64,000 nucleotides of DNA from Gongronella butleri (taxonomy: Eukaryota; Mucoromycota; Mucoromycetes; Mucorales; Cunninghamellaceae): contig JAIWZP010000057.1 in NCBI GenBank assembly GCA_025201375.1, positions 117,340 to 181,339 on the forward strand, given 5' to 3'. Shown one piece after another: positions 28,838-40,646 of the stretch. The notes under the pieces are model-generated. The model searched no databases. It was not told the DNA's origin and saw only the letters and a program-made list of their open reading frames with translations. Each line of letters starts with the position of its first letter. Position 1 is the first letter of the stretch. The translations under genes were made by a program, and so were the position numbers.

Positions 28838-29717
28838 CTTGGAAAATATAGACTTGAGAATTGAGAGTGGATTGGAATAAAAAAAAAAACGAAAACCAGG
28901 TGTAAAAGACGTCTTTTATATCTTTTGCTTTTTTTTTTTTTACGACCAGCAAGGGAAGGAGGGTGTCTAAATATAACCACACGCGTCGATTTACTCTGGC
29001 GGTTCATATTTTAAGTGATCCGGTCTAGTGAGGCACAAAAAAAAAAAAAAAAGGTGCGAACTCGCCGGCAATTGTTTCTCAGGAGTCAGAAATGCAAGAC
29101 AGGGTCTGTTGTGTGAGTCGTGTCACTAATTTTTTTTATTCTTTTCTATCTTTTTGCCTTTTTCGTTTGAGCAGAGCGGCGGTTTGCAAGCGGAAGCAGG
29201 CTATTTTTAATACCTTGATGGGCCCTTGGTTGAGATCCTTGTTTTTGCGAAAAAGGAACCTCGGAGCGTAGCCTGTGAACCCTGAATTAGCACCCTATGG
29301 AGCCATTGTGACCCTGGCCAATGCATGTTCCAAGAAAAGAAAAAGGGCGCGAAAGATTCAAGCGAAAAATGGCTACAAAAAAAAAGAGCCGCCGCTTGTT
29401 TTGGGCATCAGCGATGCTAAATTTGGGCGATGGATCAATGCATTTGCATAGCTGCCTTGCCCCGTTTTCCCCACACCCACACGCACGCCCAATGATGTCT
29501 CAGCACAGCCCCATGACGCACATTCGTTGCTGCGTACATTCATGTTGAACGCACATGCGTTGTCGTTTCACCGTGTTCCTCCGCCTCCAAAAAAGTGGTC
29601 AATGAAACTATTGGACGTTCAGGGACCAGCCATTGAGCACAATGCGTCGAAAAAAAAGAGAGGGGCTATTTTTATTATTCATTTTTGCATAGGACAAATG
29701 TTACAGATTTTTTTTTT
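28838..29717. other. Intergenic, no gene seen
   Basis: Promoter side of the secreted-protein gene and 3' side of the bZIP gene. Contains A/T runs at 28931-28941 and 29038-29052; no credible frame. Confidence 0.5.
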
Positions 29718-31768
29718 TCAGGAAGAGGAAGGAAGCGATCCATTGGACGCATGATCCGGGTGCTGCTGCTGCAAGTGTGACCTGGATGGTGCATGTTGCG
29801 CGGCTGGTGGTGGCTGTGGGTGTTGCGCGGGCGTGGGAGGTGCATTTGGCGCGTGAGCATGGTATTGGTGATGGTGCTGATGGTATGGAGGAGGAGGTGG
29901 AGGAGGATGCTGACTAGGATGCGAGTGCTGCTTTTGTGTCGGGTGTGTGGTTGGCGAGGTGTAGATGGGCGAGGACTGGACGTCCATCTCTTGCATTTGC
30001 TGTGCGACGCACCATTCCTTGAGGTGGTTGGCGAATTCCTCGGAAATGTGGCAGTCGTCGTACGCATGCTCAAAGAGGCGGTGCGACACAAACCAAAACT
30101 TGTCCGTCACGCTCTGGTCAAAGACCCAGTTCCTCATGTTGCGGATGTCGCCGCCGACAAACATCGATTGGCTTGTCAATTGTTGGAACAGGTCGTCCAG
30201 ATCGTAATACTTTTGAAAGATGATCATACGGTCACGAATGGAACCCGCAGGCACATAGTCAATCCGGATGTCGTGCGGAATCACTCGCTGCAAAGCGGCT
30301 AAAAGCGCAAAAAAAAAAAAAAAAAGTGTCAGGGGTCACCGTGCTGCTTTTTTAAATGATTTCTCTCCCTTTTCTACCTGATTTTTTTTCTCCATTTCCA
30401 TTTCACTCTCTCACTCTTTTTTTCATTCGCCTTACTTGGTGTGAGGGCGTACTGGATTTTCGCGCCAATGATGCTGCCCAGTTTCAATTGCAATCGTAGG
30501 ATATGTGCGGCCTGCAATGGTGGCATGTGAGCGAGGTCCTCGGCGCGTTTCAGGGTGGGCGGTTCGCAAATGGTTCCCTTGACCGGCAAGCGAGGCGCAT
30601 TTGTGGATGGTGAGGTGGAAGCATTGGGTGGCACGATGGTGGCGGCACCTGGGGCTCCTGGAGTGGCCGCAGAAGGAGGAATGGCGGCACCGGGAGGTTG
30701 CTGTGAGGGCGGGGCCGGCGGTGTGTCACTCAATGGCGAGGGTATGGCATCGTCTGGGATTTTTTCGGCGCACAAGGGGGTTGTGGTGAGTGTAGGGGGC
30801 ATGGACGAGGTGGGAGACGCGTAGGCAGTGGCATTTGATGTGGCTGTGGTGGTGGTGGAAGTGGAGAGCGGGATAAAGCCCATTGGTTCGGGTTTGATGT
30901 GATTCAATCGCGGAGAAGTTGGGTAAGCAGCCGAGGATGGTGAATTGGACGCTTTGGACTTTTGTCGAGGCATTGGCGGAGGTACTTTGAGGGGGAATGT
31001 CTGTCGTACATCCTGGCTGCTTGTGTTGAGAGAGACAAGTTCGCTGAAAAGGTAATCCTGGATGGATTTGTTGCGATTGCATGGAGGGATGTTGCGTGGA
31101 GGCAAAGGAATGGTCGTGTCGTCGTTGATTGGGCGTCCTGTTTTGGCGTGGAATTGCTGTCTTCGTTCGCGTGCATGATATGAGCGTCGGACGAGTGGAC
31201 ACGAGGGTGCTGAGGCAGGTGCAGTGTCTGCGAGGGCTATTGCGCCCTGGATATTCATGATGCTGTTGCCCTGTTCGTCCATGAGCAATTGCAAAATCGG
31301 GGGAAGCGCGGATGCTTCCTCCTGGCCGAGCGAATCAATGGGCAAGGGAATCATGCTCGGATGTGGCAATGGATGAATGCGTGTGTCGATCCACGCCTGC
31401 GGCACGGTGCCGTTCTTGGCAATGCTGTCCAGCATCATGTGAAGAATCCACCCACGCAGGTAATTAGCTTCATACTCGGCAACAGAAAGCTTTTGCTTCA
31501 AATCGTTCAATTCTTCTGTATATTGCTGCCAGAGCTTCTCACGCTCCATGCGCCGCTGCTGCTCGCGCTCGCGGAAATTGCGCTGCGCGACACGATTCTG
31601 CGCGCGTCGTTCTTGCTGTGTCGGCGGGTTCGGCTTGCGACCAGGCCGCTTGCGCTTCCTCACACGCTCACCGTTCTCATTCTCAACACCAACGTCGCAC
31701 GCTTCGTCAAAATACTGGAAACAGTATCGTGGTCGCTTTGTCGCGTCTTCTTGCGCTGGTTGTTGCAT
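29718..31768 (-). CDS. AP-1-like bZIP with DUF3425-like C-terminal region
   Basis: Two exons, 30436-31768 and 29718-30298; 637 residues. The N-terminal bZIP has PGRKPNPPTQQERRAQNRVA followed by QRNFREREQQRRMER, the fungal AP-1/Yap basic region (RxxQNRxAQRxFRxR), and a short zipper (LWQQYTEELNDLKQKLSVAE). The middle is Pro/Ser/Thr-rich. From about residue 405 a conserved helical region (LAHMPPLQAAHILRLQLKLG ... VIPHDIRIDYVPAGSIRDRM ... RNWVFDQSVTDKFWFVSHRL) resembles the DUF3425 module often paired with fungal bZIPs. The tail is His/Pro-rich. The chosen ATG at 31768 starts MQQPAQEDATKRPRYC; the frame extends upstream through a hydrophobic, T-rich leader that I regard as untranslated. Cys residues of a Yap1 c-CRD are not seen. 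Confidence 0.82.
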
Positions 31769-34700
31769 AGCCACAAGATAAAAAAAAAAAGAGTAAAAAA
31801 AAAACAACAACAAGAAACGAAAAAGGAGACTGTGAAAAATAAAGGGCAAAAAGAGAAGAAAATATAAAAAGCGGGGTCCCCTTTTTTGTTTTTTCTTGTT
31901 TTATTTCGCTCGGCCCTGATGAGGTAAGGTGAGACTTTCCGCGTATCCCCACATTTGTGAAAATGAGAGCCCGACAATGGCGCTTTCACCAATCGTCGCC
32001 TTCTATTCTCATCGATTTCGGATGACCACGAAATTTAACCTAAAAGAAGCAAGATCTATCCGCATGGCATTAAAGATAGCCAGAGAGACGCGCTCTTTTC
32101 TTTTTCTTTCTTTTTTTTATTTTTTTATTTGGGTGACGCGTGTGATCGAGCGCGCCCTGGCTTAACGATAAGCGCCCTTCTTTTCCAGACACCCTGCCGA
32201 TAGATCGCGCTCCTTAGTCATCGATTACCCCTTTCAGGGCTGTTACCAATGATCGTAACCCAATCTCAGCCTTCCGTGCAGCCAAAAGGAACTTCATATG
32301 GGAAGACATGCCGGTGCGAATTTTTAAAATTGCACACAGCCGTGTAACGTCAGATTAGACTTCTCATTTGCGAGCAAAAAGTGAGATTTTCCCGATGACT
32401 TTTTTTTTTGTTTTTTTTTTTTTTTTTGCTTTTTGGAATCCAGTGCGCCGATCAGCAATATCCCGTCATAAACAACTTTTGTGTGTGCTTAAAAGTGGGC
32501 GTCATTTGCGCCCGTCCAAAGTTGCTGAGAGTGTGCATTGATGCATCAATTGCTTCCCCTTCCTTCCAACCTTGCTTGGTTGTCCTGATTCGCTTGATTG
32601 GACTCTTTGTGTGTGGAATTTTTTTGGCAATTTGATCTCTTGTCCTCCCTCTCTTGAGGATGAGAAATTAAAACCCATTGCCCAGGACACGCGTCATGGT
32701 CAATGTGGTACAAATGAAATGGGCGTCAAAAGGGAGATCGTGGCCAAATTTAGACGCCATTTTTTTTTTTTTTTGCCAGTGGTGGAATACGTGCGAGCGC
32801 CATTCTCCCTAAATTTTTTTCTCTCGTTGACAAAGATCCAAAGACAGGGATTAATGAACGGAGAAGATATGTCCTTGCGTCGCTAACCTTGAAATGACAT
32901 CATGTGCCTTTTTTCTCAAGCAAATATGCCAAAAAGGGATGAAAAAAAGAAATAAAAAGTAAAACGGATCATGATGTTTCAATTGTGCGTGAGAGATGGA
33001 GAGGGCTAAGTGAGAGAGAGATGCAAGTGCCCAATCTCGCTGTTTGTCTCTTTGCCAAGACAATGAGAAGCAATTGAGCAAAAGTGCGCCCTTTGCCCTG
33101 GAAACATGAACCTGTTTTCTATCCTGTAGAGAATCACCCCCTGACCGAGCATCGGGCTCGGCTGTCAAAAGATCATAGAGCGCAATTCAACAACTGAGAA
33201 TTGACGTGAGCACGCGCTTTTTTCTTTTTTTTTTTAAAAAATTGTCCTAGAGCGCCTCCTCGTCATCGTTCCCCTTGAACCTTGTTAGGGTTTGTCAATG
33301 AGCTCCTACCAACACGGAGACCACAGTGGGACAAGGAGAACGCACATCGATTGCATCGATTGCAGGCGCCATGCAGCATTTGGGCAAAATGTGCTGCACA
33401 CTTACCTACCCATGGCTTTTGTCGCGTCACACTTTGCTTGCATAATCGTTTCATACTTGTTGGCGCGCGGCCGCGCGCCTCCCTATTTTTTTTTTGTTTC
33501 TTTTTTTTTTTCGCACGAAAACAGAAAAACAGACATTCAATATGTGTTTGCGGACAGCAATGGCTCATGGAAGACATGACAATAAAAAAAAAAAGACAAT
33601 AAAAAAATAGGGGTCCAAGGGTTTGGCAGGGGGAGAATTGAACACAGCAAAGATCATGCAAATCCGGGCGCATTGCTTGGAAAGGGAACGCAAAACAGCG
33701 CGCCTAAAATTTTATTCGCAAAAGTGACAATAAAAGGGGGGCACGGACACTGTCATACGCATTGAAGCATGCTTCTCATCATCATCCATGCGAAAGTCAC
33801 CTGCTTGGCTTCCCCCCCCCCACCTGTCATCTCATTACCATAAAGATGCAATTCGAAGCAATTCGAAGAAAAAAAGAGTTCTAACGAGCCCTGACCTGTG
33901 TAAATCAGAGTGACGGAGATGCAAAAAAAAAAAAAAAAACCAAGAGGTCGTCGTTCGTCGTCCAATCTAGCCCAAAAATGATGGCAAATACAGGTATAAT
34001 ATGGTTACACAAGCGGCAATTGCATTGGCTTCGACAACGCGTGAATCCAAGAATGCATGGACGTGTCGCAACCCATCGTTCTTCTCCCCCCTTTTTTCCC
34101 TCCCCCTCACCGCTCTCCTGGAACGGATGGTGTAAAAGATAATGCAATTGACAAAATGAGATTGACAAACGAGCATAAAGGAGCGTATGCCATCAATTGT
34201 GGCTCATTCGATCACCAAGCGCATGGATTTTTTTTAAAATAAAACAAGAGCGAGTCCTAAAGCGGGAAAGCGCGCACTGCTCCTTAATTTTGAGGGACAC
34301 GAAACCATCAAAAAAAGGCTTCTTGTGTACCCATTTCCTAATGTTCAAAGCATCCCCGTGAGAGAGTACAAAAGAAAACATGAGCGTGATCAACCAACAA
34401 TTCGATCGATCAAACATTGACTAGAAAAAGCGGGAAATGTTACTTAAAAGTCAGTTTTGGGCGCGGCGTGCATCAGATGATGGCTCGCTGGCCTACTTTT
34501 TTTTTTTTTTTCATTTTTTTTTCTCAGGTTGTCTCATCCCTTTTAGAGCCGCCCTTTTTTACTTCCCTGTCCCTTTTTCTCCTGGGGGGTCATTGCTCTT
34601 CTCTTTTTCTCTCATTCTTTTTTTCGCACTCTTTGGGACACATTATATATTTCTGCACGAGCACTTTGCGCAATTCTGCTTTTTTTTTTCTTCTTTTTCT

Positions 34701-34928
34701 CCCTCCTTTCCTTCCCATCAACCACCTTTTCCACCCTGTTGACGCGAGGCGTTGCCGTCATCATTCCTCCCTTGTTTCCATCCATCAGCCATCGCCGCCA
34801 TTTGTTTTGTTGTCTTGTCCGTTGATAACATTTTTTCATCCCCCCCCTGTTTGCGTGTCTTGGTGGGCCATTGACGCGGTTTCTCCCCAAAGCAAGGATT
34901 TTCTCGATTGACCTGTGTTCTCTTCTGC
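31769..34928. other. 3.2-kb gene-free region
   Basis: Largest gene-free stretch without a recognised repeat. It contains T/A runs, a G+C-richer patch around 32140-32300 and a C run near 33812. All reading frames are short and none shows family features. No tRNA-like B box was noticed. The last 400 bases are CT-rich leader or promoter of the F-box gene. Confidence 0.5.
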
Positions 34929-35849
34929 ATGTCCCCGTCGCGGCTTCCTGATGAGCTGCTGTTGCACATTGTGAGCATGGCGGACCAAGGCACCAAACTG
35001 GTTTGCACGCGACTGTGCCGGTCATTGGCCAAGACGGCGACACGGCATCTATGGAAACACCCGTACCTGACGCATCCTGGACAAGTGACGCGACTTTTCA
35101 CCTCGGCCACCGCGCCATCATCAGACAATTCACCGCAAATGGTGGCGCGTTCAATGTCTTTGGCGTCTTCGTCCGTGTCATCCTTGTGCTCACTCTTCCC
35201 GGAAGAGACACGGCGCCCATACGAGTGGATCACGCACTTGACCATCAGTTTTGACCAATTTGAGCCCATCCCGTTTGACGACATTCTCGTGATTTTGACG
35301 GATTGCTGTGTGAATCTGGTTTCACTCCATATGCACAACACGTACGCGCTGTTTGCGCCCACACTGACACAATGCCACTGGCACGCATGCGTGTTTGTGC
35401 TGCCGCCGGGCCTGGATGCCCCCAATTGGTTCGAATTATACCTGGCGCGCCACCAAACGGCCGGTTTGCCGCTGACACACCTGACTATCTTGGACGCGGT
35501 GTTTGACGAGCGTAATGGGTCGCTGCTCGTCGACACCCACTTGCAGACGCTCGCGACGTGCTGTGCGCGACTCGAGCATCTCGTGTGTAATGGCTTTTTC
35601 ACAGACATGGGCATCATTCCGCTTGCCGCTCGTTCACCGCGTCTCCAATCCATTGCCTTATACTTGCCAAATAACATCAGCCAGTCAAATACCATTAGTC
35701 ATGCATCCATCGATCAACTGGCACACTCCTGTCCGCGCCTCGTCCAAGTTGTCTGCCGCGGACAGTCACGCATTAATTCAGATCACGCCTTCCGCACGCT
35801 ACATGCCACATGCCCGCACTTTATCTATGGTGATTTTTCTATAGACTAA
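34929..35849 (+). CDS. F-box-like / leucine-rich protein
   Basis: Single exon, 306 residues. The N terminus MSPSRLPDELLLHIVSMADQ followed by TKLVCTRLCRSLAKTATRHL has the F-box layout (LPxELLxxI ... VCxxxxxLA ... LWKHPYL). The remainder has repeated hydrophobic patterns (LTHLTILDAVF, LQTLATCCARLEHLVCNGFF, IDQLAHSCPRLVQVVC) like irregular leucine-rich repeats, the usual substrate-recognition part of SCF ubiquitin-ligase adaptors. The target cannot be predicted. The ATG lies after a very CT-rich leader. Lack of introns is unusual among its neighbours. Confidence 0.7.
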   Translation: MSPSRLPDELLLHIVSMADQGTKLVCTRLCRSLAKTATRHLWKHPYLTHPGQVTRLFTSATAPSSDNSPQMVARSMSLASSSVSSLCSLFPEETRRPYEWITHLTISFDQFEPIPFDDILVILTDCCVNLVSLHMHNTYALFAPTLTQCHWHACVFVLPPGLDAPNWFELYLARHQTAGLPLTHLTILDAVFDERNGSLLVDTHLQTLATCCARLEHLVCNGFFTDMGIIPLAARSPRLQSIALYLPNNISQSNTISHASIDQLAHSCPRLVQVVCRGQSRINSDHAFRTLHATCPHFIYGDFSID

Positions 35850-36084
35850 TTTCACGCTATGAAAAAAAATAAAAAAAAAAAGAATTCATGATGAAAATGA
35901 AGCAAAAAAAAAAAAAAAAAAAAGGTGAAAAAAGGGTCCAACATCCCTGCTTTTTCAAAAAAGGGAATTGGCAAACTGCTCAATTCTAATGCAATTCGTC
36001 TCCTTTTGGATTGCTTGTTGTTCCGTCGTCTCTCATTTCTCTTCGTCTCGTTTTTTTTTTTTTCTCTTTTTTACCCTTTGCACT

Positions 36085-37152
36085 ATGCCTCCTAAGCGCA
36101 AATCCCGAGCCACCAAGCGTACCGAGCCTGTTGAGGAATCTATTGTCGACGAACAAGTGGAAGAGTCGCCCCAGGACATCCAGGAAGACCAGGAAACACA
36201 GCCCAGCAACAAACGACGACGATCGTCCAAAGAAGACGACAATGAGTCGCAGGCTGAGCCCACGGCCACCAGCAGCAAGATGGAGGAGCGCATGGCAAAG
36301 CTTCAGCAGCTCAAGCGACGAAGGGTAAGCAAAACAGGCAATTGACGTCCATTGGCGCTCATTTTTGTTTGATTTCAATAGGCCACGGAGGTCGAGCAAG
36401 GCAATCGACGAGACCGCAACCTCGAATTCCAACGCAGCAAGGAAAATCCACGACTGGAGGCCAAGATGGAGCGCAAGCGCGATGAGGCGCTGCGATTGAA
36501 GGAAAAACAGGTAAGAAAAACGCAAAAAACGACGAAAATGGTGGCCATTTTGACCCTTTTTTTGAATTTTCAGGACGCAGAGGATGCCGGTGAGGACTTT
36601 GAACGCAAGCAATTCTGGAAGTATTCTGCCGAGTCTGTTGCGAATTGGGAGGCCAAGATGGCCAAGAAGAAGGGCATGGCCAACGAGGGCTTTACGGATC
36701 ATACCCAGGCGGCACACAAAAAGTACACCAAGCTGGTGGCCGGCTTAAAGCCCGACATGAACTCGTACAACGAGAAGAAGCTCGAGGCCATGGAGCGCGC
36801 CATCCGCAACGGCGAAGACCCCGAAGACCTGCGCGCCATGGCAAACGACCTCACTTACGCCTCGGCATCCGACCGACCCTCGGAGGAAGCCATTGACCGC
36901 CTTGTCAAGGATGTGTCTGAACAGTAAGTTTGTCTCTTTTGCACCAATGATTACCATTGAATGCTCATCCCTTTCTTTTTTTCTAGGATTGGCAAGCGCG
37001 AAACTCGCTCGCGTGAACGCAAAAACGTGCGTTACGACGACATTTCGTGGATCAACGAGAAAAATCGCGTGTTCAACCAAAAGATCTCTCGCTTTTACGA
37101 CAAGTACACAAAAGAGATCCGCGACAGCTTGGAGCGCGGCACTGCGTTGTGA
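36085..37152 (+). CDS. SYF2: Pre-mRNA-splicing factor Syf2
   Basis: Component of the NineTeen/Prp19-associated spliceosomal complex. Four exons: 36085-36324, 36382-36510, 36574-36923, 36987-37152; 294 residues. The N-terminal third is charged and low in complexity; the conserved Syf2 core runs from about residue 70: [75 protein letters not shown], and the C-terminal [40 protein letters not shown]. Length is close to the family norm. It begins 235 bases after the F-box gene on the same strand. Poly(A) hexamer AATAAA is at 37203. Confidence 0.93.
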
Positions 37153-37202
37153 TCCGCCTCTCTTTGTACAATTTTATGCATCTCTTTTTAGCCCCCATGG
37201 AA

Positions 37203-37208
37203 AATAAA
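37203..37208 (+). terminator. Poly(A) signal AATAAA
   Basis: Consensus hexamer about 50 bases after the SYF2 stop codon. Confidence 0.5.
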
Positions 37209-37424
37209 CATACCGCGTTGTCAGTGAAAAGGATGGATCCATGTCAAGCAGGGATTGCAAGCAGGGTTGTTTGTTTCAATGGCGTGCTTTTTTTTTTTTT
37301 TTTTTTTTTGTAAAAAATGCGATTGGAGCTCTTTTTATTATGTATTTTGGTCGTTTGTCGACGGATTCATAAGCTGCAGGGGAATCGGCCCTTGGGTACA
37401 ACCATTGCATGCCCTTCGTTCCAG

Positions 37425-38270
37425 CGTGCCTACTCTTGAAGCGCTGCAGCCACTAGATGGCACGCAATGGCGATTTTATCTCGGATTTTCCAAGGGGAAG
37501 AGGCGAGGACAGGAAAAAGAGGAAATTTAGGTCCACAGATCGCCATGCCATCCATATATATGGTAGATGGCCATCATTTACTGACAATAAATCAATAAAA
37601 ACCTGGGGTGCCTCGCCTGGTTTCCGCATAAATTGCAAATTGCATCTTTTTTTCACCTCAAGGTCAAGTCGACGAAAATTGATCACAGAATTGCGAAACA
37701 CAGACCACCAGAAAGAGCGCGGTCTGCTGCGCATGTGAATATCAATGATCACTGCAAAAAGCTAGTTCCGGGCAGAATTTATGCTAGCAAATATTTTGCG
37801 GGTCAACTTGGACGCGTGAAAACCCGCTTCAGATATCGCGTTACACGTGTCTGTTCCCTATCAAATCCATGCCTCTTAGCCATCTCTTGATGACAGATGT
37901 GTCGGCTCGGCTCTATGGACGCGTTTTCCCCGTGCAATTCACGGTTGAAATTAAATCTAAAATTGAGAATTGCTCACCAACGATCAAGGCAACCTCATTC
38001 TTTTTTGGCTATTCTCGAGGTTTCTCATCCGTGGTTTCTGTTGGGAGAGTTTGGCGCAATTCTGAAGACCTGAATTTTTAATTTCTGAATGGGCGGCTCG
38101 ACACGCCGAAAAGCTGACTTTGGTGTTGCGCGCCAAATGTCTTTGAGGCTGCTGTACCTCGGGCCCCGCTAGTAATTCTAGCGCAATAGTTCACGTTGGA
38201 GCGTGTTTTTGGGACTCTGCATGTCCTGGACAAATATCATATTTGCTGTTGAAATCAAGAAAAATGGACC
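37425..38270 (+). repeat. Dispersed repeat family B, copy 2
   Basis: Matches copy 3 at 55305-56145 almost end to end and copy 1 on the other strand. Shared landmarks include CACTAGATGGC, AGGTCAAGTCGACGAAAATT, AGTTCCGGGCAGAATTT, GGTCAACTTGGACGCGTGAA, AATTCTGAAGACCTGA and the end block with GGACAAATATCATATTTGCT. Flanks are not obviously duplicated. Confidence 0.85.
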
Positions 38271-39222
38271 ATCTGCTGAATTTCTCGCAAGAATCTCATC
38301 CTGGTACTCCCAAAGTCGACCTATACGATACTGGAGACACGAAGTCGATAACATCAACGTTTTTTGGTGATCAGTTATGTACATCCTTGATAATTCGTCA
38401 CAATGATAAACACTTGAGCTTTTTTTTTTTTTGGCAGGCAGCTCGCTTAAATTGCAAAAATACCATATTGGATAGCTATGCTCTTAAATCTCTCTTGCCT
38501 GGCTCAAGTGTTTGAGATCACTCATGACTTGATTGAATGTGCCTCTGTCCAGTGAATGGCCAAACGAGCAATGTATTATTTTTTTTCCAAGGCTTTTCTT
38601 CGTCAATCTATCCAAATAACCCCATCTTGAACCGGATATAATGGCAGCCATCGGAGTCAATTGATTGGCAAGTTTTCGCGTCAATTGACTAGAAGTTGCC
38701 ATTCTTGAGATATGCGAAAAGCGTAAAAGCTAGATTCAATATATTTGTTGTTTGCTTTCTCCCGATGAAACTTGTCTATTGAGCCGCTCAATTTAAACCA
38801 GACGATGACGGACGGCGTCTGGCTCAGATTTTACGTTGCTAGGATTCGTTGTAACGCCAGGAACCGCAAATTAGTTGCATTTTGGCATTTTCATGCACTG
38901 CTCGGTCATAATTAAATCAATATGTATGAAACGCATGATATACCACATCCTTTAATCATCTTGTAGTTGCTTGTTGCGTGTAAATCTGTAAACGCTGATC
39001 TATTATGTGGATCTTGAAATTAAATCGTCATTAATACCTCTTTTTCGACATTTTTGATACAACGGAGCAATTGGACCTTGATGGGCGGGGGCAATATAAA
39101 TCAATCGAATCAAGAGCAATTTCCACTGTTTGAAAATGGGGGAAGGTGTTGATTTTTATTAGAAATACACGCGAAGAAAAGGAATGTCAAGGGGTGCGAG
39201 GAAGAAACAATAGCCTGATGCT

Positions 39223-40602
39223 CTAGTCGGCTGTCTTTTTCGGGAGGGGTTCCTTGCAGCGGCGGATGACAAACGGGGGCTCAGTGCCCTTGCCACGGAA
39301 TTCAGCGGTGGTCTGTTTTTGAGGCTTGCAATTGCACATGTGGTGAAAGTCTGGCAATCGTTCAATTGCAGGCATGCCGCCCTGCAGCAGCGCAACACGC
39401 ACGAAGCCCTGCGACACCAATTGACCGGCAAACTAGCGTGTGGAGAAGGGAAGAGGGAGTGAGCAAGCGCGTTTGGGGCTTCAATGGCATTTTTTTTTTT
39501 TTTTTTTACCTCTGCGCCCTCTTTTTCATCGTCGGCAATGACGACGTGATACTTTCGATGCATCTTTTTAAAGATGGATGCATAATTTTTGAGGTGCTGA
39601 GGCTGTACGTTCATTGCGCCTGGCAGATGGCCGCGAACAAAGACGTGTTCATTGCGGATATCGAGTGCGAGGCATACGGGTAGGATGCGGCACAGGTCGT
39701 AAGCGAGCATGCGTGGTGCCTTTTCGTTTTTGCGCATGTGCGGGTCCAGTGGCCTGTCGTAGACGTGTGTTGGCACCTGGTCTTGCGACATGTGGGTGAC
39801 GCGCGCGCAGATGCTGGGCGGTGTCACTTTGCACATGGCCAGGGCACTCGCGACACACTTGTCCATGTCGACCTTGGGCACATTGTCCGAGATTTGCACA
39901 ATGCAGTCGTTGAATTCGCACGAAATCAGCGTTTCGCGGATCTGGCGCAGGATCCCCACGCCCACAAACAGCGGAAATGACGTGGGACCCACCAATATCC
40001 GGTCCCACAAGTGATAAATCTTGTCCAGAGGGAACACGTCTGTTAGAAAAAAAATGAGCAGAAAAATCGATAAAGTGAGTTGCCAACGCATGAAATTGGC
40101 CCAATGCTGATATACTTACGGGTAAACAGAGTGAGGAACCATGGAATGGCGTACAGGTCGGGGAGAAAGCCGATGGTTTCGAGATGTGTGGCCAATTGCG
40201 GGTCGTGGTAGCTGATGAGGTGGCGGAAGATGGTGAGGTATTCGTTGAGAACGGACGCATTGTCGGATAAAAAGAGATTTTTGAGGAACCTTGGGACAAA
40301 GTGCTGCAAACACGCAAATGCCATGGCTTCGTTGTTGAATTGCAGCGTCAAAAACGGCGCGCACAGCGAGTCCAAGCCCTGCCAGTACACTAAATCCGGA
40401 TTGGCCGCCACCCACGCTTTCAGCAGCCGCCGCAGCTTATCGTGGCCCGCCGACGACGCGAGCAGCTGGTGATACTGATGGCATCGTGGCACATCTATTA
40501 CAAGAAAAGGGGAGGGGAGAAAAATGAAAAAAATCAGTCTGCTGTGCCACCTGATGTGGTCCTTTTTTTTTTTTTTAGCTCATTTTTCGTATTTTTTTTC
40601 TC

Positions 40603-40646
<44 letters not shown>

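Larger units (their letters stand above)
37153..39222. other. Repeat-bearing spacer between convergent genes
   Basis: Contains repeat family B copy 2 (37425-38270) and AT-rich sequence to 39150 with no reading frame of note. Confidence 0.6.

Noticed and set aside
31769..31849. Hydrophobic N-terminal extension of the AP-1-like bZIP resembling a signal peptide
   Set aside because: It comes from a T-rich leader; a membrane signal on a nuclear bZIP is implausible and ATG 31768 gives a normal start.
31289..31867. Plus-strand frame of 192 codons opposite the bZIP exon
   Set aside because: Antisense to the conserved bZIP basic region, which is clearly the coding strand.
32140..32300. Possible structured RNA or tRNA-like patch
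   Set aside because: No A and B box pair and no plausible cloverleaf could be traced by eye.
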